A DNA stretch of 64,000 nt from Rotaria macrura. Its lineage: Eukaryota; Rotifera; Eurotatoria; Philodinida; Philodinidae. The stretch is from contig OENT01000563.1 in the NCBI GenBank assembly GCA_900239685.1, forward strand, positions 31,350 through 95,349, read 5' to 3'. A program made the translations under genes and the position numbers. Every line of letters begins with the position of its first letter. Positions within the stretch are counted from its first letter, which is position 1. Under the pieces are notes generated by a model that worked only from the letters and a program-made list of their open reading frames with translations, ran no database searches and was not told the origin of the DNA. Positions 48,501-61,000 of this stretch are shown piece by piece.

Positions 48501-50861
48501 ATTTATCTTACGCTAATTGGAGTATTGTGCCATCATACTCTTTCTTTTCTCGTCCGATCTCAAAGGAAGAATTCGCTGAGTTCAATTTAGAGAATATCAT
48601 GATTTGCCTTGAAAGAGAAAACGTCGAAATCGAAAAGATCCTTTCATACATTATCTCGTGCTAAACATCAATAAAAACAAGTAGTTTAGTTCAAATCAAA
48701 TATCTTTTCTTGAAAAATGGAGAATAAAAGACAAGCTAAACATTTGTCGAAGTAACAGTGCACGAAAATTTAGAAAATGATCTCACTATCTAATCATAAC
48801 TTCTTACGTAGTCAAAGCATAACCAAACTGTTGACGACACCACATGCTGTAACGAGAGAAGTAGCGAAGTTACTTGTAACATATTTTTCGATGCAGCAAC
48901 CGCTCGAGTTGTTCTTAATTTACGGTAATGTTGTCGCTCGAATAATGAAGATGCTTATTCGTGTTTACCTATTTCATCGTACCGTATGATCAATACTCTG
49001 ATAGATTTATATTTTACAAGAGAATTTTAATTCGATAGTTTTAATTTCAACCTAAAGCATGTGTACCGAATTCGAAAAAAGGATTGCACCGATCCTTTTC
49101 AATCGAATCGAACGCGTAGCAGACCGAACATGGAACAATGTTCGATCTAACGGAATTCATTCCGTTTCCAATATGCATTGGCATATCAGGTTAACATGTG
49201 TATAAATTTATGTTGACGAAACGAAAAACTATTACCAGATGTGAATTCTTCTGTTCAATTTTTACATATGAATATTTTTGTTTCAATACGAGTCTTGATG
49301 ACTTTCAGGCCTATCTAGATGTTTTCTGATCGTCCTCTTAGAAAGTTTCTTTCTCGTTGAATACAATCGTTCGATGAATTAGTCTAGTATTCGGCACAGA
49401 ACAGAATAGGTACAGGAATATTTTGATTCTCAATTTCAATTAGTCAACCACGAAGTAGTTAAACGATTCTGACATTGATTGCGAACAATCTTGCGACATT
49501 TACAGGTTTTTAATCATCATGTGTTTACAAATGAATCACAAGTGTTCTATGTCAAACAAAGAAAATCCAAATTGAGCTAGATTAATTACGACGAAAAATA
49601 TTTCAACGTCAGAGAGATTCTCTTGTTTTTTTACTCTTTCACTCTATCACGATCCGTGTCAGCATTGAAGGATTACCTTTCAAATGTCTATAATAATTCT
49701 TTCTATGAATATCCTATCTAACTTTACATGATAAACTAACTAAAATATTCTAGTCGATAAGAAGCCGATCCGTTCAAACAAAGATGGGTTACAATGTAGA
49801 AAGACCAAGGGACTAGTATGGTATGACTGTCAGGATTGGGAATCGGTGCAATCAACTCGCAAAACGCATCGATGTTTCTATAAAAACAGGTAATGATTAG
49901 AAGGAGTCAGGGGCTTACCGAAGTCTCGAGAGCAGGGGGGAGGGGGCGCTCAACCATCCCTCATCTCAATACTTCAAAAGCAGGGGGGCGTAAGATCTTT
50001 ATTCATATCAATTCAGCAACTATAGTCCCCAGAAAAGAGCTTTTTTTCAATTTTTTTGTACCAAAAACACAAAATTTTGAAAAGCAGGGGGACGTTACGC
50101 CCCTGAGAAGAAGAATCACCTTAGATCACCTAAACCTCAAACCTAACCAAAGAACAATTTAGAGTGTTTATAAGATCTCTATAGTGTACTAATAGAGTCA
50201 AAAAGCATTGTAATTGGACAGTAAAGGTACACAAAAAAGTTGTCTCGTAAAACCAAATTGATTCTATTTACTTTTCACCGAGTTTCCAACATGCATCATT
50301 AATTGGATCGTAATTTGTTTTACCGGGATTATATGACTGAGGATCAACAACACTATAATAGAAGAATCACTTTCGTAGGTCTCATGAAAACGAATCAATT
50401 ACGTTTTTTGTTCAATGGTAGTCGTGGATGGTTCTACTTTATCATTAACCGTCGTACCATTCTCGAGTTTGACTTCAGCTTGGGTTTCATCAATTTTCAT
50501 TTGTTTTACATTTTTCGTTGGTGTTTCTTTAGTATTTTCAATCGATGAATTACTTTTTTGTTCTTGATCACTTTCATCAAAACTGAGAACGCGCTTTTTT
50601 GATCGTTTTGACGGAGCAAAGACTAATGGTTTATCTTCTGAATCTGACGATGGATATTTAATTGGTTCTTTATTTTCTATACGAATTGATGGTGGTTCGG
50701 CTTCTTTTTTCGGTGTTTTTATTGTTGATGAATCCTTTTTTGTAAAGAACGAACTAAATGAACACGAGAAAAATTGCGATGAATTTGACGCGCGAAATCA
50801 AAGGCAAGAGTATTGTCTCTTACGCGATCGATGGTTGATTTGCTGTCTTCTTCGTACTCAT
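42551..50861 (-). CDS. LIG1: ATP-dependent DNA ligase 1
   Basis: Thirteen minus-strand exons: 50861-50824, 50753-50403, 50352-50272, 47246-46952, 46894-46793, 46722-46285, 46232-46026, 43677-43647, 43592-43324, 43267-43195, 43131-43052, 42982-42785, 42724-42551. All phases agree; 778 residues. The N terminus carries a PCNA-interacting (PIP) box, QPSIASFF, then a disordered, lysine/serine-rich region. The DNA-binding domain follows ([16 protein letters not shown] onward), then the nucleotidyltransferase core with catalytic K428 in [46 protein letters not shown] and CEGLMVKTL, and an OB-fold with [18 protein letters not shown] and [13 protein letters not shown]. It joins Okazaki fragments and completes excision repair in the nucleus. 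The PIP motif is split across exons 1 and 2; exon 8 is only 31 nt. Introns 3 (3.0 kb) and 7 (2.3 kb) are long. Poly(A) signal at 42498-42493. A splice-acceptor-like AAATTAG precedes GATG at the start. Confidence 0.97.
43678..46025. other. LIG1 intron 7
   Basis: 2.35 kb between exon 7 and the 31-nt exon 8. AT-rich, no repeat or gene seen. Confidence 0.6.
47247..50271. other. LIG1 intron 3
   Basis: 3.0 kb. Apart from the MITE at 49908-50105 nothing recognisable was seen. Confidence 0.6.
49908..50105. mobile_element. Short hAT-type MITE in LIG1 intron 3
   Basis: 198 bp with ends CAGGGGCTTACCG and, from the right, CAGGGGCGTAACG. The interior carries repeated AGCAGGGGG words. The flanks (GAAGGAGT and AGAAGAAG) are similar purine runs but not an exact 8-bp duplication. 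The CAGGGGCG-type terminus is common in hAT MITEs; no coding capacity. Confidence 0.65.
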
Positions 50862-51194
50862 CCTAATTTTTTTCGTGTAAGATGCTAAATGTCTTAAATG
50901 ATGTTCATTGGGAAATGAAATTTTAACAAAGCGAAAAGAGAAACAATGTCTTACAGACATCTGAAACATTATAAACTAAACTATTCATTGGTTTCATCCG
51001 ACTAACCAATGACAGTTATCGATGGATATTATTGAGGACAAACGTTTTTGCTCATGGCCTACATAAATATTCTTCTTTATTTATTCGGTTTTATTATTAT
51101 TCATGTCGATGGCAACTTGCAAGTATAGTTTTAATGCTCTGGTTAGTTAATCTACAGTTAACTTTAAAATACAAAGAATTTTCTCCCTTTTAAG
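50862..51194. promoter_or_regulatory. Shared 5' region of LIG1 and UQCRC2
   Basis: LIG1 reads leftward from 50861 and the first certain UQCRC2 exon reads rightward from 51195, so both promoters, and probably a first UQCRC2 exon, lie within about 330 bp. I see no defined promoter element. Confidence 0.5.
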
Positions 51195-54100
51195 CGTCGA
51201 GCATCGTCATCAGCTGCTGTTGCTTCAACTGTAAATCCAAGAAATGCTCCTCAAACGAAAACAAATCAATTCGGAGTACCACAGCGTATTAATTTACCGA
51301 AAGAGAGCATCAATGTACGATAGAAATTAGTTTTGAGTGTTAAAATGAAAAACAATATTTGAATATTTTCGAAGGTAACAAAATTACCCAATGGAATGGT
51401 TGTGGCTTCAATGGAAAATAATTCACCGATATTTCGTGTTGCAGCTGTTGTAGAAGCCGGAGCTAAATATGAACCATATGAATTTCGAGGTGTTACAACA
51501 TTTCTGCGAGTTTTCTCGAATTTGGTAATTACTCATTGAATATTTTACCTTCTGGCAAGGAGTTTCATCACGGATGTTTTACGTCGAAACAATCACTTCC
51601 GTTTAGTTGACTGCGTGAATAGATCAATCTAGTTGTTCTGTGAGACATCGAATGTAAGAGGGAGACTCTAAATTAAGAGTAGTTTTGAGTCACATCATTA
51701 GACACAATACTAAGAACTGGGCCGTTCATTTTTATATAAAATGGCTACTAGTGACGAGAATCTATTCGTCACAGAAATCAGACAACACACTTCTTACATA
51801 GCGCTTCGTTAATTTTGTTTTCTTCATGAAACTCATGAGAAGTTTCTTTTGTTTAAATTGATTTTAATGGAATTACGTCAGTGTTTTTACCGTTAAGTAA
51901 AACAAGAAAAAGATCCAAGTAATTTAGGAAAGTACTATGTTTTCTACTCAAATGAAAAACTCAAAATGCCTTTGGTTACTTTGCGAGATGAAAGTACACT
52001 TTGTTTAATATGAATGCCATCATTTAAAAGCCAGTCGTCTTCGTTTTTTTTCATGTGAATTTCACTTGCAGATGAAGCTGAGAATCATTTTCAATTACTT
52101 GAATCGAATTCATTACCAAATTTTCTATTTCTTCTTTGAAACTTAGCGATTTCCAATAAGTATCCCCATGTCTCTTTCTTGTTGAATAATTATTTCTTAT
52201 ATGCTCATGCTCGAAAATACGTTTATCATCTCATGTTTGTTGTGATACTTGAAAGTACTTTGCTATGCATACCATTTGTACTCTGTTTTATATTTCTGCT
52301 AACTACGCCATCTATTACTATTTTGACTCAACATTTTGGTTCTTTTGCGTAAAATAATACCTTAATTGTTTTCTAGAACTGTACGCGTGAAAACAATTCG
52401 TTTAATCATTTACTTCTGAGATTACATTCTGCGTAAACGCAATCTATCATTCGACAATATTCAGAGTTTTCTATTGAAAATCGAGAAAGTCATAGTTACC
52501 TTCATGGAACTGTCTGCACCGGATGTGGAGACGAAAAACAGATCTTTTACCTAACTTATTCGTAGGAATACACATTTTGATTCATTGATATGCACAGTCC
52601 TCCACTGATTAGCGAAACAGTTGATTTGATATAAATGATTCTTTTCTGGAATAGAAAAAAAAACAAGATGAAAGCCTGCTACATAAACTTCTGTTTCTCT
52701 AAATGGAAGAATATTTTAGTTTCGAAGAAAATTGATCAAAACTAATTATTCTTAACATCTATTTTCTGTNNNNNNNNNNNNNNNNNNNNNNNNNNNNNNN
52801 NNNNNNNNNNNNNNNNNNNNNNNNNNNNNNNNNNNNNNNNNNNNNNNNNAAAATGATCTCCGTGATAATCATATCACATTAGAGAGGGGAAAGCTGTAGA
52901 CTAGTTTCGGCATTAAGGTCTACACATTTTCAAGTTGATTCTCTTGTTTTTCTTTTACAGAATAATTCATAACAAGAAAGAGACACGTTTAAAAAAGCAA
53001 ACGACACTACATCGAATCAAGAATAGTAGATTTTTCTGAACATTATTCTCTGCGACATACATGAAGTTTAAAAAATCAGTAAACAAATCATTTTTTGCAT
53101 AGAAACTAATCGGAAACAAGTAGTAAAGTGTCAATGCCACGTGATCGACAAGGCATTTTAATGCCGGGCTAATTTAGATTATTGAACTTTCGTGAACAAC
53201 TTTGACGCCCTGGTGAACATTGAAATAGCAAGACATTCATTGTAGAAAATGTTTTGTCTTCAAGAAACTTCATCGATGCCGTGAGAAAACAATGGTATTT
53301 AATATTCGATGATGTTTCATATGCTCTTTTGAACGATGAAAACTACAGATCTTGTTTTATAGTTCATGTCCAAAACTATTCCAAAAGGCTCTCTTTTCTT
53401 TTATTCTTACATAGATGATAACCTAGACGTTTTTGTGAGTTTTATTATTTTTTTATGGCTATAAATCTGTAAAAAGCTCATTTGTATTTACGATTGGCAT
53501 TCAAATCTTTCGGTGATTCTTGGAGTCGATATTTTCAACAGTTTTGAAACTCTTCAAGTCAACGGATCGATTCAACTTGAATGAATTTCTTTCGATAATT
53601 TTTTACTAGACTTAATTTTCGTCTTATATTAGTTGTCTAATGCCATGATCGCATTATGCCACATGATGAAACACTATTTTAGTTTTAGTTATAAGCAAAA
53701 GCAAAAATCTAAAACAAGCAGGTTAATCTTTATAGAAAGCATTCGTTTTTAATTGAGCTTGTCGGAAATAGGAAACTTTGAATTCTTGTAAAATGCAGTG
53801 TCGAGTCACTTTTCTTCGAGAAAGACACACTGCCTCTTTAGCAATCGTTTAAAATCATTTTCGTGTGCATGAAAAGTCTTTGACAGATTTGAAAAGTGCT
53901 TAGTGGTATCCACAGACTTGATTTTGACGGTTATTTATCACCGATGTAAGTCTTCTCATGGGCAAAGTAACCGAACAAAAGAATCACGAGTAATATTCAT
54001 TGCTATTGGTAAAGAATAAACTTATTCTGTTTTATTAGCATAGAATTGAATGAAGACTTTTTGATCGACAATCATTCTTTTTGTGGTTAGTTATTTCGAA

Positions 54101-56871
54101 AAAGCATAAGTTAGTAATGCATTGAATAGAGATGGGAGATTTCGATTCCTGGTCATTATGTAAATACTGAATTTCAAAAGCATTTCATTGCAGTCACAGA
54201 TTGAATAAATAGAATTTCAATGAAAACACATTCTTCAATATGAAGCTCGTAGATCTGCATGAGGATTCTATGACATCACTTATATAGTTCATGTGTCTAG
54301 GACTGAGACAACTGGGAAATGTCAGCAGATCATCCATAAGTTTTCAATCATTTCTATGAAGAAACATAATTATCACTGGTTATTGAATTCTAGCATTTTT
54401 TCAGTAAAGCTCTAATTTGATTTCGCCAATATGAATCTTCAACCATCCACACCAATGTTTCTTTCGAAACGATCTTGTTTTTTCACAGCCACGATAACGA
54501 TGAATTAGTGGTGGTAAATCACCATAACTTTCCCATTTCAATGAACAATAGATATGTTCGTCCTCTTTCTAAGACTCCAAATAGTAATTCATCCGACAGG
54601 AATGGAATAGACATACGCAGCTCCTGATTTTCTCACCGAATTTTTGCCCACTTCATTCCAAGATGTGCGATTTCGGTGTTTGATAAAAAAATTCGATTGG
54701 TGAAATTTTCTCCAGTCGATATTCTCTATGTTGAACTATGCTGCTGGTATTTCAAAAATCACTGATCAAACTTTGTAAGACGTTTTTATTCTTCTTTCAC
54801 GGAAAACTTCGATTCTGTAAGTGTGTTACAACTGTTGATTAATATTTTATTTAAATACTAACTGCTAAGTTTAAGTATGCATTTCTCATGATCTATATTT
54901 GCATTCATATAACGCTGATCATTTCCTTGTTGCGAAATGAGAATAGCAGATCTATTTAGAATGTTTTATTTGTGTAGAATTTCACTATTCGATGTGTTCC
55001 ATAGACAGATAAGCATGACATTTTCGTGTTAACAACATTGATAATTATTTCGTAGAATTGTATTAGATATTGGAATTTCATTTATCATATTGCTCTATTA
55101 AGTTGGCACGAGTTTATTTTAACAAATAGTTTCGTTGAGAGAACCTTTTTGATAAAGCGTCGTTCAACAGAAACTCTTCCAATATTTATTTTCATCTTGG
55201 TTATTTAGAGCACCAAATATGTCAGTCGACTTGGTTTAACAAAAAATTTGGAACGCTTAGGTGCTAATTTCAAGTAAATAGACGACGAAAGTTCTTTTTA
55301 TTTTCTTTCAAAAAAAAGACTTGTTTTATTTTCTTAAATAAAACAGATGTATACAAACACGGGAGCAAATGATTTATTCAATTGAAGGTCTTCGAAGTGA
55401 ACTGTATGTATTGGATTCGTGATTTAGGGGTAAAAAACGAAATTTCTTTCTTTTCCTTTCTTTCTTCTAAACCAAAGCGTGCACGGAGCTCAATTTCTAG
55501 TTCCTGTCGTTTGTTATCCAATGTTCAAACCATATGAAATTCATGATGAAAAAGAACGAGTCGAGCTTGATCATGAACTTTACTTGCAGTCGCCTGAACT
55601 ACGTACCTTTAAAGTCTCTTGTGAAAACTTTGTTTTTAAATATAGATTGCTTTTAGAATTAAATGATTTACTGCATGAAGCGGCGTTTAAAGGTGGTTTA
55701 AGTCGATCATTATCAGTCAATCATGAAATGATGAAAAAACTCTCACATAAACAAGTAAACAATTCTTCATGCATTGAATAATTTATACTGGAAAATGACA
55801 TTTATCGATAGATGTATTCGTATCATTCGCACTACTATACACCAGATCGAATTTCATTGGTTGGAACCGGTTGTAATCATCAGACACTTGTTCAATTAGC
55901 CGATAAATTTCGTTTTTCGCCACTCGACTGTGTTTACACTCCAGGCTTTGGAAATATTAAATTAATCGATTCAGAACCGGAACCATCGAAATACAAAGGA
56001 GGTTAGTGAAAATATGACTAGCTTTTATTTTTTCATACGCCCATGATATTAATCTCGTTTTTCTTTCATGCAGGAGAACTGCGACACGATACACAATCAA
56101 GTTTAGTTCATATTGCATTAGCATGTGAAGGCGTTAGGTATTCTCTACATAGGAAGAATATATCGAATATCCTATTAGCTGAAGTTTATTTTTAGTTCAA
56201 AAGATGAAAAGGGACTGTTAACAAGTTCATTATTAAATGAAGTTATGGGTACAGGTCCAAATATAAAATGGTCAGCTGGATCGAATCGGCTTCAACGTGC
56301 TGCACAAGCTGTTGCTGATGCACCTTGCTTGGCTAGTTTACTCATTCAGTGTTGTCCTCATCTAGAAATAAACGATTTTCTTTTCAATTCGTAGGTTTCA
56401 TCATTCAATCTTCCTTATACGGAAGCTGGTTTATTCGGTGTTCATATCATGTGTAATAAAAACGATTCGAACAAAGTTGTCAAAGCTGTTTGGAACGAAT
56501 TCAGTAAAGTATTGAAAAATGGCATTAGTAAAGAAGAATTCAATCTTGCGAAGTCCGTATTGATCATAGTGTTAACATTCGATGTTGTTCTATGATATTT
56601 ATTTCTTCTCTTTTCCAGAAAGAAACTTCAAGTCAATCTTCAAATGACATCTGAACAATCATCAGACGTTTTCTCGAAAATGTTAACTCAACCAGATGTT
56701 AGCGATCGATTGACCGACGTTCAATCGATCGTTACCCAATTAGAACATGGCGATTATTCAAATGATTCAATAAATCAATTTGCGAAGAAAATGTTAACCG
56801 GAAAACCACCAACAGTAGTTTCAATTGGAAATCTTAAATCAATGCCATATCTTGATGATTTAAAAGCATAA
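51195..56871 (+). CDS. UQCRC2: Cytochrome b-c1 complex core subunit 2
   Basis: Exons: 51195-51314, 51375-51524, 55209-55273, 55347-55403, 55478-55602, 55657-55754, 55812-56001, 56074-56137, 56196 to about 56350, 56395-56552, 56619-56871. Phases agree except at the end of the ninth exon, whose donor I cannot fix. The first listed exon begins after a splice acceptor, so an upstream exon with the start codon and import signal is missing from this model (a candidate ATG is near 51100). The protein is the M16 peptidase-like core protein 2 of mitochondrial complex III: LPNGMVVASMENNSPIFR, VSRLGLTKNLERLGANF, GLRSEL, PDRISLVGTGCNHQTL, SSLVHIALACEGV, then SSFNLPYTEAGLFGVHI. No HxxEH zinc motif is seen, as expected for core 2. 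Intron 2 is 3.7 kb and holds an 80-N gap. AATAAA at 56976-56981. Confidence 0.9.
51525..55208. other. UQCRC2 intron 2 with assembly gap
   Basis: 3.7 kb, AT-rich, with 80 Ns at 52770-52849. Unlike the other two gaps, the gap flanks are not inverted repeats. No gene or transposon was recognised. Confidence 0.6.
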
Positions 56872-57105
56872 ACTTCCTCTAATGTTTTCTTTTCTCTTTT
56901 TTTTCTTCATATAGCTTGTAGAACTTACATCAAGATGTGAGATGATTACAAAGAAACAACAAAATCACGTTCAGAAATAAAACGCCCGTTCTATCCCAAG
57001 GTTTATTTTCTAGATCGAAATATTTCTTATTAAAATAAATGTTGAATTGACGACAAGAGCAAGAAAAAGAGAAAACGCGTTGAAAGATTCGATTATTATT
57101 TTATT

Positions 57106-57637
57106 TTAAGCAGCTCCATCCATCATCATCATCATTGTCATATTCATTGGTGACGATGATAGTGAATGATTTGTTGTTGTTGCTGAAGAAATCGGATTAT
57201 CATTCGATACCATTGTTGTTGATGATGCTGGCGTTCCTGTTGACGTTGATAATTTATTAAATGATAGAAGAGTTTCAGGGAAATTCGGCGGTGTAGCTGG
57301 AGTATTGGCCGGTGTCATTAACTTATTGAAATTTAAATAATATCATACAAAATAGATACAATATAAATCATTACTTCAGAAAATTTGCAACAGGGAATAG
57401 GCATCGCTCGTTCGTCGAAGAATAAATTTATAGCTGCCTAGAAATATTTGTTCGTCAGTTGTTCTGCTCCTATTGGAATAAATTAAAGATAAATCTAACC
57501 TCGAGTCTATAATCAGTTGAAATTAACAGTTGTGTAGCCTGTTCATGTGTACATCCAGTTGCTGCCGTCATTTGGTTTATAATAACAAGACGAGCTAATG
57601 TTTCATTATTTATTGTCGAACAATCCATCGTAGTCAT
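57106..57637 (-). CDS. UBA-like domain-containing protein (UBALD family)
   Basis: Three minus-strand exons: 57637-57500, 57437-57375 and 57321-57106; introns 62 and 53 nt; 138 residues. The N-terminal about 65 residues form a UBA-like three-helix domain (LARLVIINQMTAATGC, then QATQLLISTDYRLEAAINLFF). Next comes MTPANTPATPPNFPETL, a motif shared with vertebrate UBALD1 and UBALD2, and a Ser/Thr/Met-rich disordered tail ending in a run of methionines (MMMMMDGAA). Function in the family is poorly known. The gene is tail-to-tail with UQCRC2, 234 bp between stop codons. An AATAAA (57105-57100) follows directly on the stop codon. Confidence 0.85.
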
Positions 57638-57937
57638 GGCTTAGTACAATCTTTCATAAAAGAAAAAAAGACATACACAAGAGATTTAATTAACTAAATC
57701 GATTTGTTTGATCAGCAACGTGTCCATACATCAAAACTTAATCATTTTCCTTATCGAGAAAAATCGGCTTTTGCTTAGAATGAAAATAATCTTCACTTAG
57801 GGGAAATAAATCAAATCTTTATCGAAGTAATTTACTGAAAAGTATCATGAGTATCTAAAACAATGCGAATGAATTTCTATTAAATCTACTCACGAAAAGG
57901 AACATAGCTGTGATGTAGAGATATATCGTTTGTCATG

Positions 57938-58006
57938 ATAAATGTATGCATACATACATATGTATATGTTATACACATACATGTTTCATCCGAACAGATG
58001 ATAGGA

Positions 58007-58042
<36 letters not shown>
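57938..58042. repeat. Microsatellite cluster (CATA, TG and TATG repeats)
   Basis: Runs of CATACATA near 57946-57960, (TG)n at about 58006-58028 and (TATG)n at 58027-58042, just upstream of UBALD. Confidence 0.9.
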
Positions 58043-58043
<1 letters not shown>

Positions 58044-61000
58044 TGTACTCTCAATCCAACCAAAATGTCACCCACCACCATCGCCCTATTTGCCGACCGA
58101 GAGGAAAGGGAGAAGGAAACAAGTGTGTTGTGAGAGAGGTTGATGATTACATTCCTCGCTTTTGCGTCTCGTTAGCAGTTTTTCCTTTTTTTCCTCCATC
58201 TCTCTTTCCCTCTCCCTTTTTCTGGCCCCGTTTGTCGGTGTAAAAACTCTTTGCGTTGCCTTGTCGAAAGTTCATTCTTCTTTTTCTTCCGATGTATGCG
58301 GTAAATCAAAGCTTCCGTCTTCATTCACACATGCGATTATCATCATTCAATGTTTTGTTCAACGTGCTTTAGCACAAGTTCAGACGTATACAAATTCAAT
58401 TATATATTACTGTTCATTCAAATACTAACACACATTGCAAAAAAAATATCACGAGTATCTCTGTCTGGAAAGAAAACAAAAAGAAAATAGGCGAATAAGA
58501 TTATAAGTTGCAAAGTATATTTTAATGGAAACTAGATTTTTTCTGTCTCTCATCCGCCTTAGTTACCGACGTCAATAAGAAGAAGAATAGTATTAACTGA
58601 CTACTCATTTTTGCACATCCACGATGAGCAAAGAAAAACATAACAATGAAGGAAAAACAAGAATCAGTGTTGGTCTTTTCTTTGGCATCCTTTTGCTTTA
58701 ACAATCGAGTAAGATTGACAAAAAACCTCAAGTTTTCAGATGATGAAATATGATTTCGATTGACAATAAAATGCAGTTGCATGCAGACAAAAACTTAATT
58801 GATTGATAATGACACGAATGGTTTTAAACCATAATCATCTATCAGATTGTTGTCAGTTATCATTGGTTAATCGATTTGATCAAATATAGTTTCTTTTTGC
58901 GTTATTAATAAAGATATTGTTGAAAATGCGATGGATGAATTTTGATTAAAATAATGTCAGTTGGGATTTACAAACAAAGAACGAAATATACGAGACAAGG
59001 CGATTATGTGTTGGTAAATTCAATAAAAAGACATTACAATAGTGTTTTTGTTTTTTATTGATTAGACATGAATCTATAAATAGTTCATGAGGTTTTTACC
59101 GGCAACATTCTTAATTTTCTTATTTGATTTTCCCATTGATTAGATCCTTCTTTGATTGTGAACAAGATTTTGTCTGATCGATGCGACGACAGTTACGGTT
59201 CGTAATGTGAACAACAAAGGAAATTATTGTTCGACACGAACAGTTTCTCAAGCTGAGGAGGATGTAACCGTAAGCCAGTGGTTGATGATGATTTTTTAGT
59301 TGCTGTACATTGACCTGATAATGATCAGATAATTTGAGGAAGATCTTCCCGAGGAGAACTCGACGTGAAGAATAGAAATAATAATCGATGATCTGATTGA
59401 TCGATGCATCTAACCTTTGAGAATCATTTCAACATTAGTTTCTCTTTGATCGAATGAGAATAATTGAAGAACATCCTTAGATCCTCTCATGATCACTTCT
59501 TATTTCACAAGTCACTTTCCTTTCAGAACTTTATACAGCATTCTTCGTGGCAACTAATATAAAATGGGAAATTGTATCAAACGAAAGTAAATCATCAATC
59601 AAAACTTTGAAATGTAGAATGAATGTTCGCATCTTTGCTCTGATGACAACAAAAAATTATTTTCTACAACAGTAACAGAGAAATTTGGATAGAGTTCTTT
59701 TGCAATATGTTGCCATCATTCTATAAATAGTTCTAGTATACAGAAAAGAAAATCGTTAATTCGACATTAATCTCTTCCTTTTCACTCTACTATGATTCCC
59801 AAAAGGAAATGGACTGAAACACATGATTAGTATTTATGGGACATTTTATACAACTTCTATACTTTTATAATTCTATTGCAAAAGGAAAACAAACGAGAAA
59901 TCATTCTTACACATTGTAAAACTGTAAGTAACCTCGAAGAATTGAATCAATTTTCTTTAGATTGTCTCACGGAACTAAACCGATGATTCTAGAAAGTATG
60001 ACATTTTTTCACGCTTTATCATTTGATTATAATTAGACGAAAAGTGTAATTCGTCATCTAAAGCCAGTTTATCTTCTCGTTTTGAATCTTCTCTATAGCC
60101 TTAATCTAGAAGGAAATATTATTTATTATTCATGCCGTCAAAGTGAAAACACGGTACTATTTTCATTTCAATGATATTTATGGACTTCTTTCAAACCGTC
60201 TCGCTTCTATAAAACATTTTCAGCTTTGGTTCTGTCATTTTTACCGAGATTATTTTTTATATTAATCTTCACATATGACATATAACTTGAATATTAGTCC
60301 TTAAAAATCGATGGGAGTTTTCTTGCAACGCACGAAAGACAACCATGCAAATAGAGCCAATGAACCGTTCATACGCGGATACACTTGCTGAAACGAAATA
60401 CCTTGTTCTTCTCCTAGAGTTACATAACGCACTTAAGCAGAAACATTGAGCCTTGTAACAACCTGGAGGAAAAGAATTTCGATTTGACATTTAACCCCTA
60501 AGATGTTTGCACGACTCTCCAATTGCTCTTAGATTTTCAGTCGAAACGGATGTTTTGTTGTTGAGATAAATGAGTATAGAAAACAAACTCAATAACATTT
60601 TTCAAAAGACTCACAAAATTCAGTTCCTCTTCAACATACTTTATTTTCAGAAGAAAACAAAAGTAAAATTTGAAAATTTCAGGACAATTCAACTCGTGTA
60701 TCAGCTATTTATGAGTAAAATTCACGTCAAAACTGCGTTGTTTCGATCTTTCATGAGGCGGAACATCTCTTGCAAGGAATATTTTCTGTTTGATAATGTC
60801 CTGCGCTAGTGGAATGGTTTGAAATGTACGAGATGGTTTTATCACAATCCTTGGTACAACGCTTCACAATGTCGCCTAAAAACCCAAAGTCACACGTTAG
60901 TCATATATGAATAAAAGGAACTTCAAAGAAGAATAGTGACATTTAATAACATCATGAGTCATGATAAACACACTGTTCGATCTAAGAGTCGCTTGAAAAA

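Noticed and set aside
57935..58428. Overlapping ORFs after the UBALD start region
   Set aside because: They run through microsatellites and pyrimidine tracts, with Cys/Val or Ser/Phe low complexity.
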